A DNA stretch of 36,951 nucleotides from Flavobacteriaceae bacterium UBA4166 (GTDB lineage Bacteria; Bacteroidota; Bacteroidia; Flavobacteriales; Flavobacteriaceae): NCBI GenBank assembly GCA_002379985.1, contig DFVG01000051.1:1-36951 (forward strand), in the 5' to 3' direction. Shown here one piece after another: positions 14,961-23,176 of this stretch. Numbering within the stretch: the first letter of the stretch is position 1; each line of letters opens with the position of its first letter. A program made the position numbers and the translations under genes. The notes below the pieces were generated by a model. That model was not told the origin of the DNA, ran no database searches, and saw nothing but the letters and a program-made list of their open reading frames with translations.

Positions 14961-15353
14961 ATGGAAAAAGACATAGCAGCATACCACCGGGGCTTAGCTA
15001 CTTCCGATAAGGAAATTTGTGAACGCTTAGCAAACACCATTAATAAGGAGCTGAAAAATGCCGAAAGTAAGATCTGGCACGCGCATCCCGTTTGGTTTCT
15101 AAATGGAAATCCTATTGTTGGGTATAGCCTGCAGAAGAAAGGAATCCGACTCATGTTTTGGAGCGGAGCCGATTTTGATGAGGAGAAGCTACAGGTGAAA
15201 GGAAAGAAATTCAAAGATGCCTCTATTTTTTACACTTCCGTGGCGGAAATTCATATTGCTGACGTAACACGCTGGCTTAAGAAAGCGGTAACGATTCAGT
15301 GGGATTATAAAAATATCGTGAAAAGAAAAGGGCGGTTGGAAAGGTTACGCTGA
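14961..15353 (+). CDS. DUF1801 domain protein
   Basis: A 130-residue soluble protein of the DUF1801/YdhG-like fold, recognised by the SKIWHAHPVWFLNGNPIVGYSLQ core, the FWSGADFDE segment and a C-terminal helix. The family includes the Bacillus iron-chaperone-like Fra protein, but most members are uncharacterised. Two other proteins with this domain lie in the window (19077 and 19677). Own promoter motif. Confidence 0.82.
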   Translation: MEKDIAAYHRGLATSDKEICERLANTINKELKNAESKIWHAHPVWFLNGNPIVGYSLQKKGIRLMFWSGADFDEEKLQVKGKKFKDASIFYTSVAEIHIADVTRWLKKAVTIQWDYKNIVKRKGRLERLR

Positions 15354-15409
15354 AGCATATACTCAACTCGTAACACTCGATTTACGTTAAAAGATGCCGC
15401 AGATTTTTG

Positions 15410-15417
15410 TATCTTAT
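15410..15417 (+). promoter_or_regulatory. -7 promoter motif TATCTTAT
   Basis: Context AGATTTTTGTATCTTATATC, about 41 bases ahead of the following secreted protein gene. Confidence 0.4.
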
Positions 15418-15457
15418 ATCTCGTTTTAAATTCCGAACGATCTAAAGTCGAAAATCT

Positions 15458-16165
15458 ATGAAAACCCTCTTGTTTATTTTTTCAGTGTTCCTCTCCATGA
15501 GTCTGTCTGCGCAAGGCATTCAAGGAGCATGGGAAACCACATCAACCTCAAAAGAAGGGGAGCGGTTAAAACATGTGGTAATTTTTGCCGATGGCTTTCA
15601 AGCGGTAAGCACCTACCATGCAGAGAGCGGTGCATTTGTGAATACCCAAGGTGGAACGTGGGAGCTTTCGGGAAATATGATGACCGAGACAGTTGAATTT
15701 GACACCAAAGATCCTGACGCGGTGGGAATCAAAAAATCTTTTCAAATCAAGATTTCCGAAGATGAAATAGTAATTCCTGAAACCAATCAGACTTGGACAA
15801 GAATTGACGATGGAACACCGGGGAAACTTCAAGGAGCTTGGCTGATGTCTGGAAGAGTACGCGATGGTGAAACACAACAGCGCGATACCAACCGACCGCG
15901 AAAAACCATGAAAATACTTTCCGGAACTCGTTTTCAATGGATCGCCTACAACACCGAAACCAAACAATTTATGGGCACCGGTGGCGGTACCTACACAACC
16001 GAAGACGGAACCTATACCGAAACCATCAAATTTTTCTCTAGAGACGATTCTAAAGTAGGGCGCGATCTTCCGTTCAATTATGAATTGATCAATGGCAACT
16101 GGCATCATTCGGGCTTATCGAGTAAAGGGGACCCTATCCATGAGATCTGGAGTATTCGCCAATAA
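15458..16165 (+). CDS. secreted protein with two tandem lipocalin-like repeats
   Basis: A 235-residue protein with signal peptide 1-18 (ending LSAQ). The mature protein consists of two similar halves of about 105 residues: each opens with IQGAWETTS / LQGAWLMSG, has a strand such as GTWELSGN / GTYTTEDGTY followed by MTETVEFD / YTETIKFF, and closes on WTRIDDG / HEIWSIRQ. This internal duplication resembles small lipocalin-like beta-barrels that bind hydrophobic ligands. The ligand is unknown. The propeller lipoprotein gene follows by 21 bases, so the two are probably co-transcribed. Confidence 0.8.
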   Translation: MKTLLFIFSVFLSMSLSAQGIQGAWETTSTSKEGERLKHVVIFADGFQAVSTYHAESGAFVNTQGGTWELSGNMMTETVEFDTKDPDAVGIKKSFQIKISEDEIVIPETNQTWTRIDDGTPGKLQGAWLMSGRVRDGETQQRDTNRPRKTMKILSGTRFQWIAYNTETKQFMGTGGGTYTTEDGTYTETIKFFSRDDSKVGRDLPFNYELINGNWHHSGLSSKGDPIHEIWSIRQ

Positions 16166-16186
16166 AACGCACTCACAACACTTCGT

Positions 16187-17233
16187 ATGAAATACAGCAT
16201 TGCTTTCTTATGCACATTGCTAGTTCTCGCCTGCAACGCGCCGGAAAAAAAGCGAACCGCTTCTGAAAGGGCAACTGTACTTTCGGTTTCTGAAGCGACA
16301 CCCATTGGGGAATACGTAGTAGAAGTATTCGAGGACAGTAATAAAAACTTATGGTTTGGAACGCTTGAAAAAGGAGTGGCACGATACGACGGAACGTCAC
16401 TTCGCTATCTTACGACAAAAGACGGATTGCCTTCTAACCGCGTTGTTTCCATTGTTGAAGATGATCAAGGAACCCTTTGGTTTGGAACCGGTAGCGGTAT
16501 CACTTCCTACGATGGAGCTACTTTTAAAACCTATTCCGAAGCAGACGGACTCTGTAGTGATATGATCAGTACGCTCTTGATTGACCAAAACGGACTCCTA
16601 TGGATTGGTACTTGGGGCGGGGTTTGTACCTTCAACGGAACTACTTTTGAAACATTTACACTTCCCAAACCAAAAATAACTACACCCATCAATAAGGACA
16701 CTGAAAACTGGATTACCGGGATCATAGAAGATAAACAGGGCAATATATGGTTAGGTAGGGACGGGTACGGCGCCACCAAGTTTAATGGGAATGACTTTAC
16801 GTTTCATCTTAAAAAAGACGGACTCTACTCAAATCACCTCACTGAAATTCAAGAGGGCCGAGAGGGAGTCATTTGGTTTGCTTCTCGCATCGCGGAAAAA
16901 GATAATGCTGATCCTGAAAAACGCAGTGGGTTAGGCGGAATTACTACATTCAACGGCACCTCATACACTCACTTTCCTGATATAGCAGGACTTCATAACG
17001 GCGATAGTTATGAGATCTTCATGGATCGGTCTGAAAATATGTGGATTGGAACGGTAGAACATGGCGTATACCGATTTGATGGAACTACTTTTGAAAACTT
17101 CAAAGTTCCTATTTCTATTATGAGCATGGTGCAAGACGTTGAAGGAACGCTCTGGCTAGGGGGTGCTGGTGGCCTCTATAAAATCACTAAAAACGGAGCT
17201 GTCTCTGAAGTAACTACTGAAGGACCGTGGTAG
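16187..17233 (+). CDS. two-component-regulator propeller lipoprotein
   Basis: A 348-residue lipoprotein (lipobox VLAC, Cys16) made almost wholly of seven Reg_prop-type repeats, each with a W[FIL]GT-like strand and a following Y/F-DG or FNG turn (for example LWFGTLEKGVARYDG). This builds one seven-bladed beta-propeller. In hybrid two-component systems the same repeats sense oligosaccharides in front of a histidine kinase; here no kinase is attached. Tandem with the lipocalin-like gene. A paralogue lies at 24051. Confidence 0.87.
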   Translation: MKYSIAFLCTLLVLACNAPEKKRTASERATVLSVSEATPIGEYVVEVFEDSNKNLWFGTLEKGVARYDGTSLRYLTTKDGLPSNRVVSIVEDDQGTLWFGTGSGITSYDGATFKTYSEADGLCSDMISTLLIDQNGLLWIGTWGGVCTFNGTTFETFTLPKPKITTPINKDTENWITGIIEDKQGNIWLGRDGYGATKFNGNDFTFHLKKDGLYSNHLTEIQEGREGVIWFASRIAEKDNADPEKRSGLGGITTFNGTSYTHFPDIAGLHNGDSYEIFMDRSENMWIGTVEHGVYRFDGTTFENFKVPISIMSMVQDVEGTLWLGGAGGLYKITKNGAVSEVTTEGPW

Positions 17234-17290
17234 CACAAGGGATCTTACCTTGATTTTCGATTCTTATTTTATTTCATGCAAAGCGTTGTC

Positions 17291-17298
17291 TATTTTTG
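17291..17298 (+). promoter_or_regulatory. -7 promoter element TATTTTTG
   Basis: Exact TAnnTTTG match, 19 bases before the chosen ATG of the CAT-type gene and downstream of the alternative ATG at 17276. It therefore supports the later start. A further motif TACCTTGA lies at 17246. Confidence 0.5.
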
Positions 17299-17317
17299 TG
17301 GTCTTCATAATGCCATC

Positions 17318-17941
17318 ATGAAAAAACGTATTGATATTGAATCTTGGAATCGGAAAGAACATTACTTATTCTTTTCTAAATTTGAAGAGCCCTTCTTTGG
17401 GGTCACTTCGCGTGTTGATGTTACCAATGCGTATACCACTGCGCAGCAAGAGAAAACATCCTTCTTTTTATATTACCTCTATCGAGCGCTCAAAGCCGTC
17501 AATCAAATTGAAAATTTTCGGTATCGCATTGTCGATGAAAAGGTCTATGAATTTGAAACCATTAACTCCTCCCCTACCATTAAACGTCCCAATGGCACCT
17601 TTGGCTTTTCGTATATAGATTATCATAAAGAGGAGCACACTTTCTACAAAAATGCATTGAAAGAAATAGAACGCGTACAACAAAGCACCTCCCTCCTACC
17701 GGCTGTTTCGGGAGAAAATGTGATCCATTTCTCCGCGTTGCCTTGGATAGATTTCACCAGTTTGTCGCATGCGCGAAGTTTTTCTCACCCCGATAGTTGT
17801 CCCAAGATCTCTTTCGGAAAAGTAATAACGGTTGCAGATAAAAAAGAGATGGCCGTTTCTGTGCATGGGCATCACGGACTCATGGACGGGTATCATATCG
17901 GGCAATTTTTAGAATTGTTTCAATCGCTGTTGAATGAATAA
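17318..17941 (+). CDS. chloramphenicol acetyltransferase (CAT) family protein
   Basis: A 207-residue homologue of classical trimeric CAT enzymes, which transfer acetyl from acetyl-CoA to a hydroxyl of the drug. The N-terminus matches the family (IDIESWNRKEHYLFFSKFEEP). The catalytic motif is HHGLMDG with His186 and Asp190, the HxxxD arrangement of CAT. The length is close to the usual 210-219. An in-frame ATG 42 bases upstream is rejected because the promoter element lies between the two. Many chromosomal Bacteroidota members have no proven resistance activity, so the substrate is open. Confidence 0.9.
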   Translation: MKKRIDIESWNRKEHYLFFSKFEEPFFGVTSRVDVTNAYTTAQQEKTSFFLYYLYRALKAVNQIENFRYRIVDEKVYEFETINSSPTIKRPNGTFGFSYIDYHKEEHTFYKNALKEIERVQQSTSLLPAVSGENVIHFSALPWIDFTSLSHARSFSHPDSCPKISFGKVITVADKKEMAVSVHGHHGLMDGYHIGQFLELFQSLLNE

Positions 17942-18011
17942 TTGTTGCTGAAAACATCAGTAAAAAAGAAGTCACTAATTACGAAGTAACAACCTGAATC
18001 AAAATAATTTG

Positions 18012-18019
18012 TACCTTGA
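18012..18019 (+). promoter_or_regulatory. -7 promoter motif TACCTTGA
   Basis: Context AAAATAATTTGTACCTTGAT, another copy of the AATAATTTGTACCTT string, 36 bases ahead of the NTF2-like lipoprotein start. Confidence 0.55.
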
Positions 18020-18054
18020 TTACGGTATCCTGCGATACCTTAAAGCCTTCAGCA

Positions 18055-18546
18055 ATGAAAAAACGTTACTGCATTCTAGTATTCTTTATACTACTCACCG
18101 CTACTGCCTGCCAAGAAACCACAGAAACAACTTCTCCTACCCCTCAAAATACGGAAAGAGAAGACATGCTTACTGTTATGCAAGCGCACTTAGACGCCGT
18201 CGCTCAACGAGATCTAACAACGTTGAAAAATACGCTGGCCCCCGATGGCACGATGCAGCTTATTCTTCCTCAAACGGAAATTATCTATGGCGTGGATGGC
18301 TTTATGGACTATCACCGAGAATGGTTTAAAGACAGTACTTGGACGTTTGAAACAAAAATTTTAAATAGTGAGGTAAGTGATAACCTGGGGATGGCGATTA
18401 CTGAAATCATCTATCGTGAACCGGAGCGAGACGGAGTTCCTTATTTTAATCGAATGATTGTAAGTTATGACCTAAGGAAAATGAAGGACAATTGGTATGT
18501 TATAAAAGATCATGCAAGCTCAGTTGAAAAATCTACCGATCGCTAG
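18055..18546 (+). CDS. NTF2/SnoaL-like lipoprotein
   Basis: A 163-residue lipoprotein (lipobox ATAC, Cys19) with a Thr/Pro linker and one cone-shaped NTF2-like domain: helix MLTVMQAHLDAVAQRDLTTL, then beta strands through YGVDGFMDYHREWFKD and MIVSYDLRKMKDNWYVIKDH. DUF4440/SnoaL_3-like proteins of this type are mostly ligand-binding or uncharacterised enzymes. Of two in-frame starts, the ATG directly before the leader and after the promoter is used. Two further SnoaL-like genes follow at 20074 and 22255. Confidence 0.85.
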   Translation: MKKRYCILVFFILLTATACQETTETTSPTPQNTEREDMLTVMQAHLDAVAQRDLTTLKNTLAPDGTMQLILPQTEIIYGVDGFMDYHREWFKDSTWTFETKILNSEVSDNLGMAITEIIYREPERDGVPYFNRMIVSYDLRKMKDNWYVIKDHASSVEKSTDR

Positions 18547-18568
18547 GTCGAAACCGGTTAAATAGCCA

Positions 18569-18979
18569 ATGAACCATTCCAAAACAATAGCTTCTATTAC
18601 TTCACAAGAGCTTTCAAAGCGACTTCCGGTTTGGATAGCCCTTTCCAAATTGTATCTCGACACAGAACTTCAAGAAAAAGACTACGAAGAACTTGCGATA
18701 TTGTTTCATTCTTCAGCTTTTTCCCTTTCAGAAATAATAGAAATACACCGTTATGAAGTATTTCCGGTGCTAAAAAACAATCTAATTTCGGTAGCTGGAG
18801 TTTGGGACGGATTCGATCCAGACTGGTTACAAGAACAATGTTCCTTAGCCTTCACCAAACGAAATAATAACTGGTATCGTTGGCGTATTCGTTGTTCTCT
18901 GGCTTTCTTCGGAAATCGTCTCAAAGCAGATTGGCATGTGATTGAACAACATCTTTATGCTATTCGGCGCAACAGCTAA
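18569..18979 (+). CDS. DUF7079-like protein
   Basis: A 136-residue soluble helical protein. The opening LSKRLPVWIALSKLYLDTELQ and the late WYRWRIRCSLAFFG segment match the pattern I associate with the DUF7079 family, whose function is unknown. It follows the NTF2-like lipoprotein by 22 bases, probably in one transcript. Confidence 0.65.
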   Translation: MNHSKTIASITSQELSKRLPVWIALSKLYLDTELQEKDYEELAILFHSSAFSLSEIIEIHRYEVFPVLKNNLISVAGVWDGFDPDWLQEQCSLAFTKRNNNWYRWRIRCSLAFFGNRLKADWHVIEQHLYAIRRNS

Positions 18980-19002
18980 TTTTTTTTGTTACCGCAAAAT
19001 CG

Positions 19003-19030
19003 GCTAGAGATCTCCCTCGCGCTCTCTAGC
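19003..19030. promoter_or_regulatory. inverted repeat GCTAGAGA...TCTCTAGC, operator or hairpin
   Basis: Perfect eight-base inverted repeat with a 12-base centre, lying ten bases ahead of the -7 motif TATCTTGT at 19041. This spans the expected -33 region, so an operator is plausible. A terminator hairpin for the gene before it is the alternative, although no T-run follows. Confidence 0.35.
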
Positions 19031-19040
19031 GAATAATCCG

Positions 19041-19048
19041 TATCTTGT
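19041..19048 (+). promoter_or_regulatory. -7 promoter motif TATCTTGT
   Basis: Context GAATAATCCGTATCTTGT, matching the AATAATCCGTACCTT form found inside R2. About 29 bases ahead of the chosen start. Confidence 0.5.
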
Positions 19049-19076
19049 ATTTGTAATTTTGATGTTTTTTATTGCT

Positions 19077-19658
19077 ATGGATAAACGTGTAGCGGTTTTT
19101 TTGAAACGGGCACCCCAATGGAAAGAAGAAATGACATTGCTTCGGAATATGATAATGGATTGTAATCTCACCGAAGACTTCAAATGGATGCATCCTTGCT
19201 ATACACATCAAGGCAAAAATATCGTCCTCATTCATGGATTTAAAGAGTATTGCTCATTGTTATTTCACAAAGGCGCACTTTTAAAAGATCCCGAAAAACG
19301 GCTCATCCAACAAACAAAGAATACACAAGGAGCGCGTCAACTTCGGTTTCAAAACACTCAAGAAATTGAAGACCAAAAGACCACGATCCAGTCCTTTATT
19401 GCTGAAGCCATAAAAAATGAAGTAGAAGGTAAAGAGATTCCTTTAAAGAAAACATCTGAATATGAGGTTCCGAAGGAATTACTTCAAAAATTTCAAGAAG
19501 ATCCCAGTTACAAAAAAGCCTTTGACCAACTAACACCCGGAAGACAGCGCGGCTATTTGCTCTATTTTGGAAGTGCAAAACAGTCAAAAACCCGTGTCTC
19601 AAGAATTGAAAAGGCGACGCAAAGCATTTTCGAAGGAAAAGGATATAACGAACGATAA
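19077..19658 (+). CDS. YdeI/OmdA family protein with DUF1801-like N-terminus
   Basis: A 193-residue soluble protein. The N-terminal 110 residues have the DUF1801-type core (DFKWMHPCYTHQGKNIVLIHGFKEYCSLLFHKGALL). The C-terminal 60 residues carry the bacteriocin-protection YdeI/OmdA signature (PKELLQKFQEDPSYKKAFDQLTPGRQRGYLLY and SRIEKA). YdeI of E. coli is linked to resistance to peptides and stress; transfer of that role here is an inference. Starts at 19062 (ATG) and 19059 (TTG) are also in frame; 19077 is preferred because family members begin near MDKR. Confidence 0.85.
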   Translation: MDKRVAVFLKRAPQWKEEMTLLRNMIMDCNLTEDFKWMHPCYTHQGKNIVLIHGFKEYCSLLFHKGALLKDPEKRLIQQTKNTQGARQLRFQNTQEIEDQKTTIQSFIAEAIKNEVEGKEIPLKKTSEYEVPKELLQKFQEDPSYKKAFDQLTPGRQRGYLLYFGSAKQSKTRVSRIEKATQSIFEGKGYNER

Positions 19659-19676
19659 ACCACAACTGCTGCAACC

Positions 19677-20069
19677 ATGGCAAAAAGAGGACACATGCCT
19701 GATTTTCAAACGGTAGCGGCTTATATCGCCGCGCAGCCCCCGGACATTCAGAGGGCTTTAGAAACCATGCGAGAAATTATCAAGGAAGCGGCTCCTGATG
19801 CCACCGAGATTATCAATTATAAAATCCCCGCCTATACGCTGATTCCCGATGGAAAGCGCGATCAACAGATTATGATGGCGGGGTACAGTAAATTCATAGG
19901 TTTTTACCCGTTCCCCACAACGATAGCTGCCTTTTCTGAGGCACTGAAAGACTATAAGCAAGGTAAAGGATCGGTTCAGTTCCCTTTAGATCAACCGCTA
20001 CCCAAAGACCTCATCATTCGTATGATTAAGTTTCGGAAAGAAGAACTTATGAAACAACAGGACAAATAA
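19677..20069 (+). CDS. iron-chaperone-like DUF1801 protein
   Basis: A 130-residue protein of the YdhG/Fra-like branch of DUF1801: FQTVAAYIAAQPPDIQRALETMR, then the core EIINYKIPAYTLI, KFIGFYPFP, and the final KGSVQFPLDQPLPKDLIIRMIKFRKEE. Bacillus Fra delivers iron for iron-sulphur assembly; most other members are unstudied. It follows the YdeI-like gene by 18 bases and precedes a SnoaL-like gene by 4, so the three appear to form one operon. Confidence 0.88.
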   Translation: MAKRGHMPDFQTVAAYIAAQPPDIQRALETMREIIKEAAPDATEIINYKIPAYTLIPDGKRDQQIMMAGYSKFIGFYPFPTTIAAFSEALKDYKQGKGSVQFPLDQPLPKDLIIRMIKFRKEELMKQQDK

Positions 20070-20073
20070 AAGG

Positions 20074-20448
20074 ATGGATCTAGAAGAAAACAAGCAACGC
20101 GCTATGGCCTTTTATAAAATGGCGTATGAAGGAAATCCAAAGGAAGCCGTTGCTCGCTATGTAGGCAAAACGTACCTTCAACACAATCCGCATGTGCAAG
20201 ACGGAACCGAAGGGTTTATCGCTTATTTTGAACGCATGCAAGACGAATTTCCCAATAAATCCATTCGTTTTGTACGGTGTATCGCTGAAGGAGATCTCGT
20301 GGCCTTGCATACCCATCAAGTATGGCCGGAGGAGGAATATGTCACCATGGATTTCTTCCGTTTTGATCCAGAAGGAAAGATTTGTGAACATTGGGACAGC
20401 ATTCAACGCATCCCCGATCATTCCGAAAACGGGAATACCATGTATTGA
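20074..20448 (+). CDS. SnoaL-like (NTF2-fold) protein
   Basis: A 124-residue cytosolic SnoaL-like protein: NKQRAMAFYKMAYEGNPKEAV, YLQHNPHVQDGTEGFIAYFE, VALHTHQVWPEEEYVTMDFFRFD, ending HWDSIQRIP. The pattern HNP...H.H...D.FR matches the group of predicted ester-cyclase-like and aldol-condensation-type SnoaL proteins. It is a paralogue of the gene at 22255. Probably the third gene of the operon that begins at 19077. Confidence 0.86.
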   Translation: MDLEENKQRAMAFYKMAYEGNPKEAVARYVGKTYLQHNPHVQDGTEGFIAYFERMQDEFPNKSIRFVRCIAEGDLVALHTHQVWPEEEYVTMDFFRFDPEGKICEHWDSIQRIPDHSENGNTMY

Positions 20449-20463
20449 AATAGGAAGTGGTGG

Positions 20464-20500
20464 TTTTACCATCAAAAATGGAGGAAATAAGATGGTAAAA
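20464..20500. promoter_or_regulatory. inverted repeat TTTTACCATC...GATGGTAAAA upstream of SulP gene
   Basis: A perfect ten-base inverted repeat with a 17-base centre. The right half ends 13 bases before the -7 motif TATCTTTA at 20514, that is, over the expected -33 region. This position fits a repressor or activator site for the SulP gene. It could instead be the hairpin ending the previous operon, although no T-run follows. Confidence 0.4.
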
Positions 20501-20513
20501 ACATAAAGGGTTA

Positions 20514-20521
20514 TATCTTTA
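20514..20521 (+). promoter_or_regulatory. -7 promoter motif TATCTTTA
   Basis: Near-match to TAnnTTTG, 41 bases before the SulP start codon and directly downstream of the inverted repeat. Confidence 0.5.
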
Positions 20522-20562
20522 TATTTAGAATCAATTGATAATGATTAAAACCTTCTAAATCT

Positions 20563-22224
20563 ATGTTCTCGAAATTTTACAATTTTAAAAACTTTAAAGG
20601 AGATTTTACCGGAGGTCTTGTGGCAGGGGTGGTTGCATTACCGCTGGCGTTGGCTTTTGGGGTGCAATCTGGATTAGGCGCTACGGCCGGACTTTATGGC
20701 GCGATCGCAATCGGAATTTTTGCCGCCTTATTTGGAGGTACGCCTACACAAGCGAGTGGCCCTACAGGACCCATGACCGTTGTTTCTGCCGCATTGGTAG
20801 CAGGTGCCATACAGATGAATGGCACACTAGACAATGCCATGAATATCATTCTACTCACCTTCTTACTGGGAGGGGTATTTCAGTTGATCTTTGGCTTTCT
20901 CAATATCGCCAGTTATGTGAAATATTTCCCATATCCGGTAGTGTCAGGGTTTATGAGTGGTGTGGGATTGATCATTGTGATTCTTCAGATATTACCTTTC
21001 GCCGGACTAGAACCGGCTAAGTCGACCGTAGCCGTCCTTAAAGACCTGCCAAGTTTGCTTACCGATTTTAATGTGTCGGCGCTGATCCTTGGGGCGATAA
21101 CAATCGCTATTTATTTTCTTGTTCCGAAGATAACAAAAGCCATACCCAGTGCTTTGGTTGCGCTCATCGTCGCATCCCTTATCGCTTACTTTACAAAAAT
21201 GGAAGTGCCGCTCATTGGCGATATTCCCTCCGGTCTACCTTCCTTCCAACTTGGAAACATTTTTAGCGTAGATGCAGAAGCGTATAGTTTGATTTTAGAA
21301 TACTCTTTAGTGCTTGCCGTTCTCGGAAGTATTGACTCCTTGCTCACTTCGGTGATTGCAGACAATATGACCAAAACAAAACACAATAGTAATCGAGAAC
21401 TAATTGGTCAAGGTATTGGAAATATGATTGCGGCTGCCTTTGGTGGAATTCCAGGTGCTGGAGCAACTAAAGGTACGGTGGTAAACATTAATGCCGGTGG
21501 AAAAACACGGCTCTCCGGAATGATTCACGGACTTTTCCTGCTTGCGGTATTATTGGGCTTGGGGCAATTAGCAGCGCACATTCCTTTATGTGTATTGGCA
21601 GGTTTACTGATTCCTATCGGAATTAAGATCATCGATTTCAAAGGAATTAAACACCTTACGAAGGTACCGAAATCAGATTCAGTTGTGCTTATACTGGTAT
21701 TGCTTATAACTACGTTCGGAAGTTTGATACACGCAGTGGGAATTGGTATTGCTTTGGCCTGCTTACTCTTTATGAAGAAATCGGGTGACATCAGTGAACG
21801 CGGGATGGAAGTGGGTAATGTAGCCGACCTCGACGGCTCGAAACCGTGGCAAGATGAAACCAGTTTTTATGAGGAATATAAAGAAAAGGTAATTATCAAA
21901 CACCTTTACGGTCCGTTGTTCTTCGGGTTTACTTCCTATTTTAAGGATCAGATTAAAACCCTTCCAGACGGGATTAAAGCGGTGATTCTTCGGATGGATC
22001 GCGTGCCGTATATGGACCAATCGGGCTTGTATACTTTGGAAGATATTATATTTGATTTAAGAGCCGGTAATAAGGAAGTAATTCTTGTAGGACTTCAAGA
22101 ACAACCCAGAGATATGCTGGAAAAGGTAGATATCATCCCCGATCTTATTCCGGAAGATGATGTTTTTGACACCATTGAAGCAAGCTTCGTATACCTCAAA
22201 CAAAAATTGAAACAAGAGCAGTAA
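20563..22224 (+). CDS. SulP family inorganic anion transporter with STAS domain
   Basis: A 553-residue inner-membrane SLC26/SulP carrier. The N-terminus opens with the typical FKGDFTGGLVAGVVALPLAL; about ten to twelve membrane segments run to residue 400, with the core motifs QASGPTGPM and GIPGAGATKGTVVN. The C-terminal STAS domain (about 440-545) contains RMDRVPYMDQSGLYTLED. Substrates of the family are sulphate, bicarbonate or other anions; this cannot be decided from sequence. No carbonic anhydrase gene is adjacent. A SnoaL-like gene follows by 30 bases. Confidence 0.94.
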   Translation: MFSKFYNFKNFKGDFTGGLVAGVVALPLALAFGVQSGLGATAGLYGAIAIGIFAALFGGTPTQASGPTGPMTVVSAALVAGAIQMNGTLDNAMNIILLTFLLGGVFQLIFGFLNIASYVKYFPYPVVSGFMSGVGLIIVILQILPFAGLEPAKSTVAVLKDLPSLLTDFNVSALILGAITIAIYFLVPKITKAIPSALVALIVASLIAYFTKMEVPLIGDIPSGLPSFQLGNIFSVDAEAYSLILEYSLVLAVLGSIDSLLTSVIADNMTKTKHNSNRELIGQGIGNMIAAAFGGIPGAGATKGTVVNINAGGKTRLSGMIHGLFLLAVLLGLGQLAAHIPLCVLAGLLIPIGIKIIDFKGIKHLTKVPKSDSVVLILVLLITTFGSLIHAVGIGIALACLLFMKKSGDISERGMEVGNVADLDGSKPWQDETSFYEEYKEKVIIKHLYGPLFFGFTSYFKDQIKTLPDGIKAVILRMDRVPYMDQSGLYTLEDIIFDLRAGNKEVILVGLQEQPRDMLEKVDIIPDLIPEDDVFDTIEASFVYLKQKLKQEQ

Positions 22225-22254
22225 TACATGCAACTAATTTAAAAGTATGTTCTT

Positions 22255-22617
22255 ATGAACATTGAAGAAATAACACATTCGTTTTTAACCTTGGTAGGGT
22301 CCGGAAACGTACAGCAAGGCTTTGACCGTTTTACGGCAGCCGAGTTTATTCATCACAATCAATATTTTGAGGGAAGCCGAGAAGCACTGATCAAAGCTAT
22401 GGAAGAAGACCATCAAAAAAACCCCAATGAATCCCTCAAAATCAAATACAGCTATGTTGACGGGAGCACGGTCATTCTTCATTCTCATGTGGTAAAACAA
22501 GAAATGGAAATTGCCGTAGTCCACATCTTTCGTTTTCAAGAAGATAAGATCGTAGAGCTATGGGATCTGGGGCAGGTTATGGAACAAAACTCACCCAACG
22601 AGCAAGGGTTGTTCTAA
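22255..22617 (+). CDS. SnoaL-like (NTF2-fold) protein
   Basis: A 120-residue protein similar to the one at 20074: EEITHSFLTLVGSGNVQQGFD, EFIHHNQYFEGSREALIKAME, then VILHSHVVKQEMEIAVVHIFRFQ and ELWDLGQ. The paired HHN and H.H positions line the pocket in this subfamily. Substrate unknown. It follows the transporter gene closely and may share its transcript. Confidence 0.85.
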   Translation: MNIEEITHSFLTLVGSGNVQQGFDRFTAAEFIHHNQYFEGSREALIKAMEEDHQKNPNESLKIKYSYVDGSTVILHSHVVKQEMEIAVVHIFRFQEDKIVELWDLGQVMEQNSPNEQGLF

Positions 22618-22669
22618 GCATTTTAAATCCTAATGATGATGAAAAGAATAATGGCAATAGACAGATAAA

Positions 22670-23167
22670 ATGCAAAACGCTTCTCCCTATAAAATACCTG
22701 CACAGACGCGAATAGGACATGTGCACTTAAAAGTATCCAATTTACAACGTTCTTTAGATTTTTATTGTGGCCTATTAGGGTTTGAAGTGACCATGACCTA
22801 TGGCCAAGATGCTGCCTTTATTTCCGCAGGAGGATATCACCATCATATCGGACTCAACACGTGGCAGAGCAAAGGTGCTTCTCCTGCGCCTAAGAATGCT
22901 CCGGGATTATTTCACACTGCGATCGTCTATCCCACACGAAAAGAATTGGCCGTCATCCTACAACGCCTTCAAGCTTTTGAATATCCGCTTACCGGTGCCG
23001 CTGATCATGGCGTTTCGGAAGCGCTATATTTGAACGACCCTGACGAAAACGGAGTTGAACTTTATTGGGATCGTCCACAAGAGGAATGGCCAAGAAAGCC
23101 AGATGGCTCATTGGATATGTATACCCGCACGTTGGATCTTGCTTCCTTGTTAACAACACTATCGTAA
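22670..23167 (+). CDS. VOC family metalloprotein, CatE-like
   Basis: A 165-residue protein similar to one module of CatE-type extradiol dioxygenases. Likely metal ligands are all present: His17 (or His19) in RIGHVHLKV, His82 in GLFHTAIVYP, Glu130 in NGVELYWDRP. CatE proteins usually have two such modules (about 285 residues), so this is a half-length, possibly dimeric form. Among the four VOC proteins in the window this one keeps the metal site best. The DinB gene follows by 9 bases. Confidence 0.88.
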   Translation: MQNASPYKIPAQTRIGHVHLKVSNLQRSLDFYCGLLGFEVTMTYGQDAAFISAGGYHHHIGLNTWQSKGASPAPKNAPGLFHTAIVYPTRKELAVILQRLQAFEYPLTGAADHGVSEALYLNDPDENGVELYWDRPQEEWPRKPDGSLDMYTRTLDLASLLTTLS

Positions 23168-23176
23168 TGCAACCAA

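Noticed and set aside
15566..16108. A 180-codon minus-strand open frame inside the lipocalin-like gene
   Set aside because: The + strand frame has a signal peptide, internal repeats and a promoter; the minus frame has none of these.
20537..20546. GATAATGATT ahead of the SulP gene as a Fur-type iron box
   Set aside because: Only half of a Fur site matches and no second half is present; expected by chance in AT-rich DNA.
22634..22669. A tiny 11-codon frame starting ATGATGATG between the SnoaL-like and VOC genes
   Set aside because: Too short and without leader, promoter or family features to support a gene.
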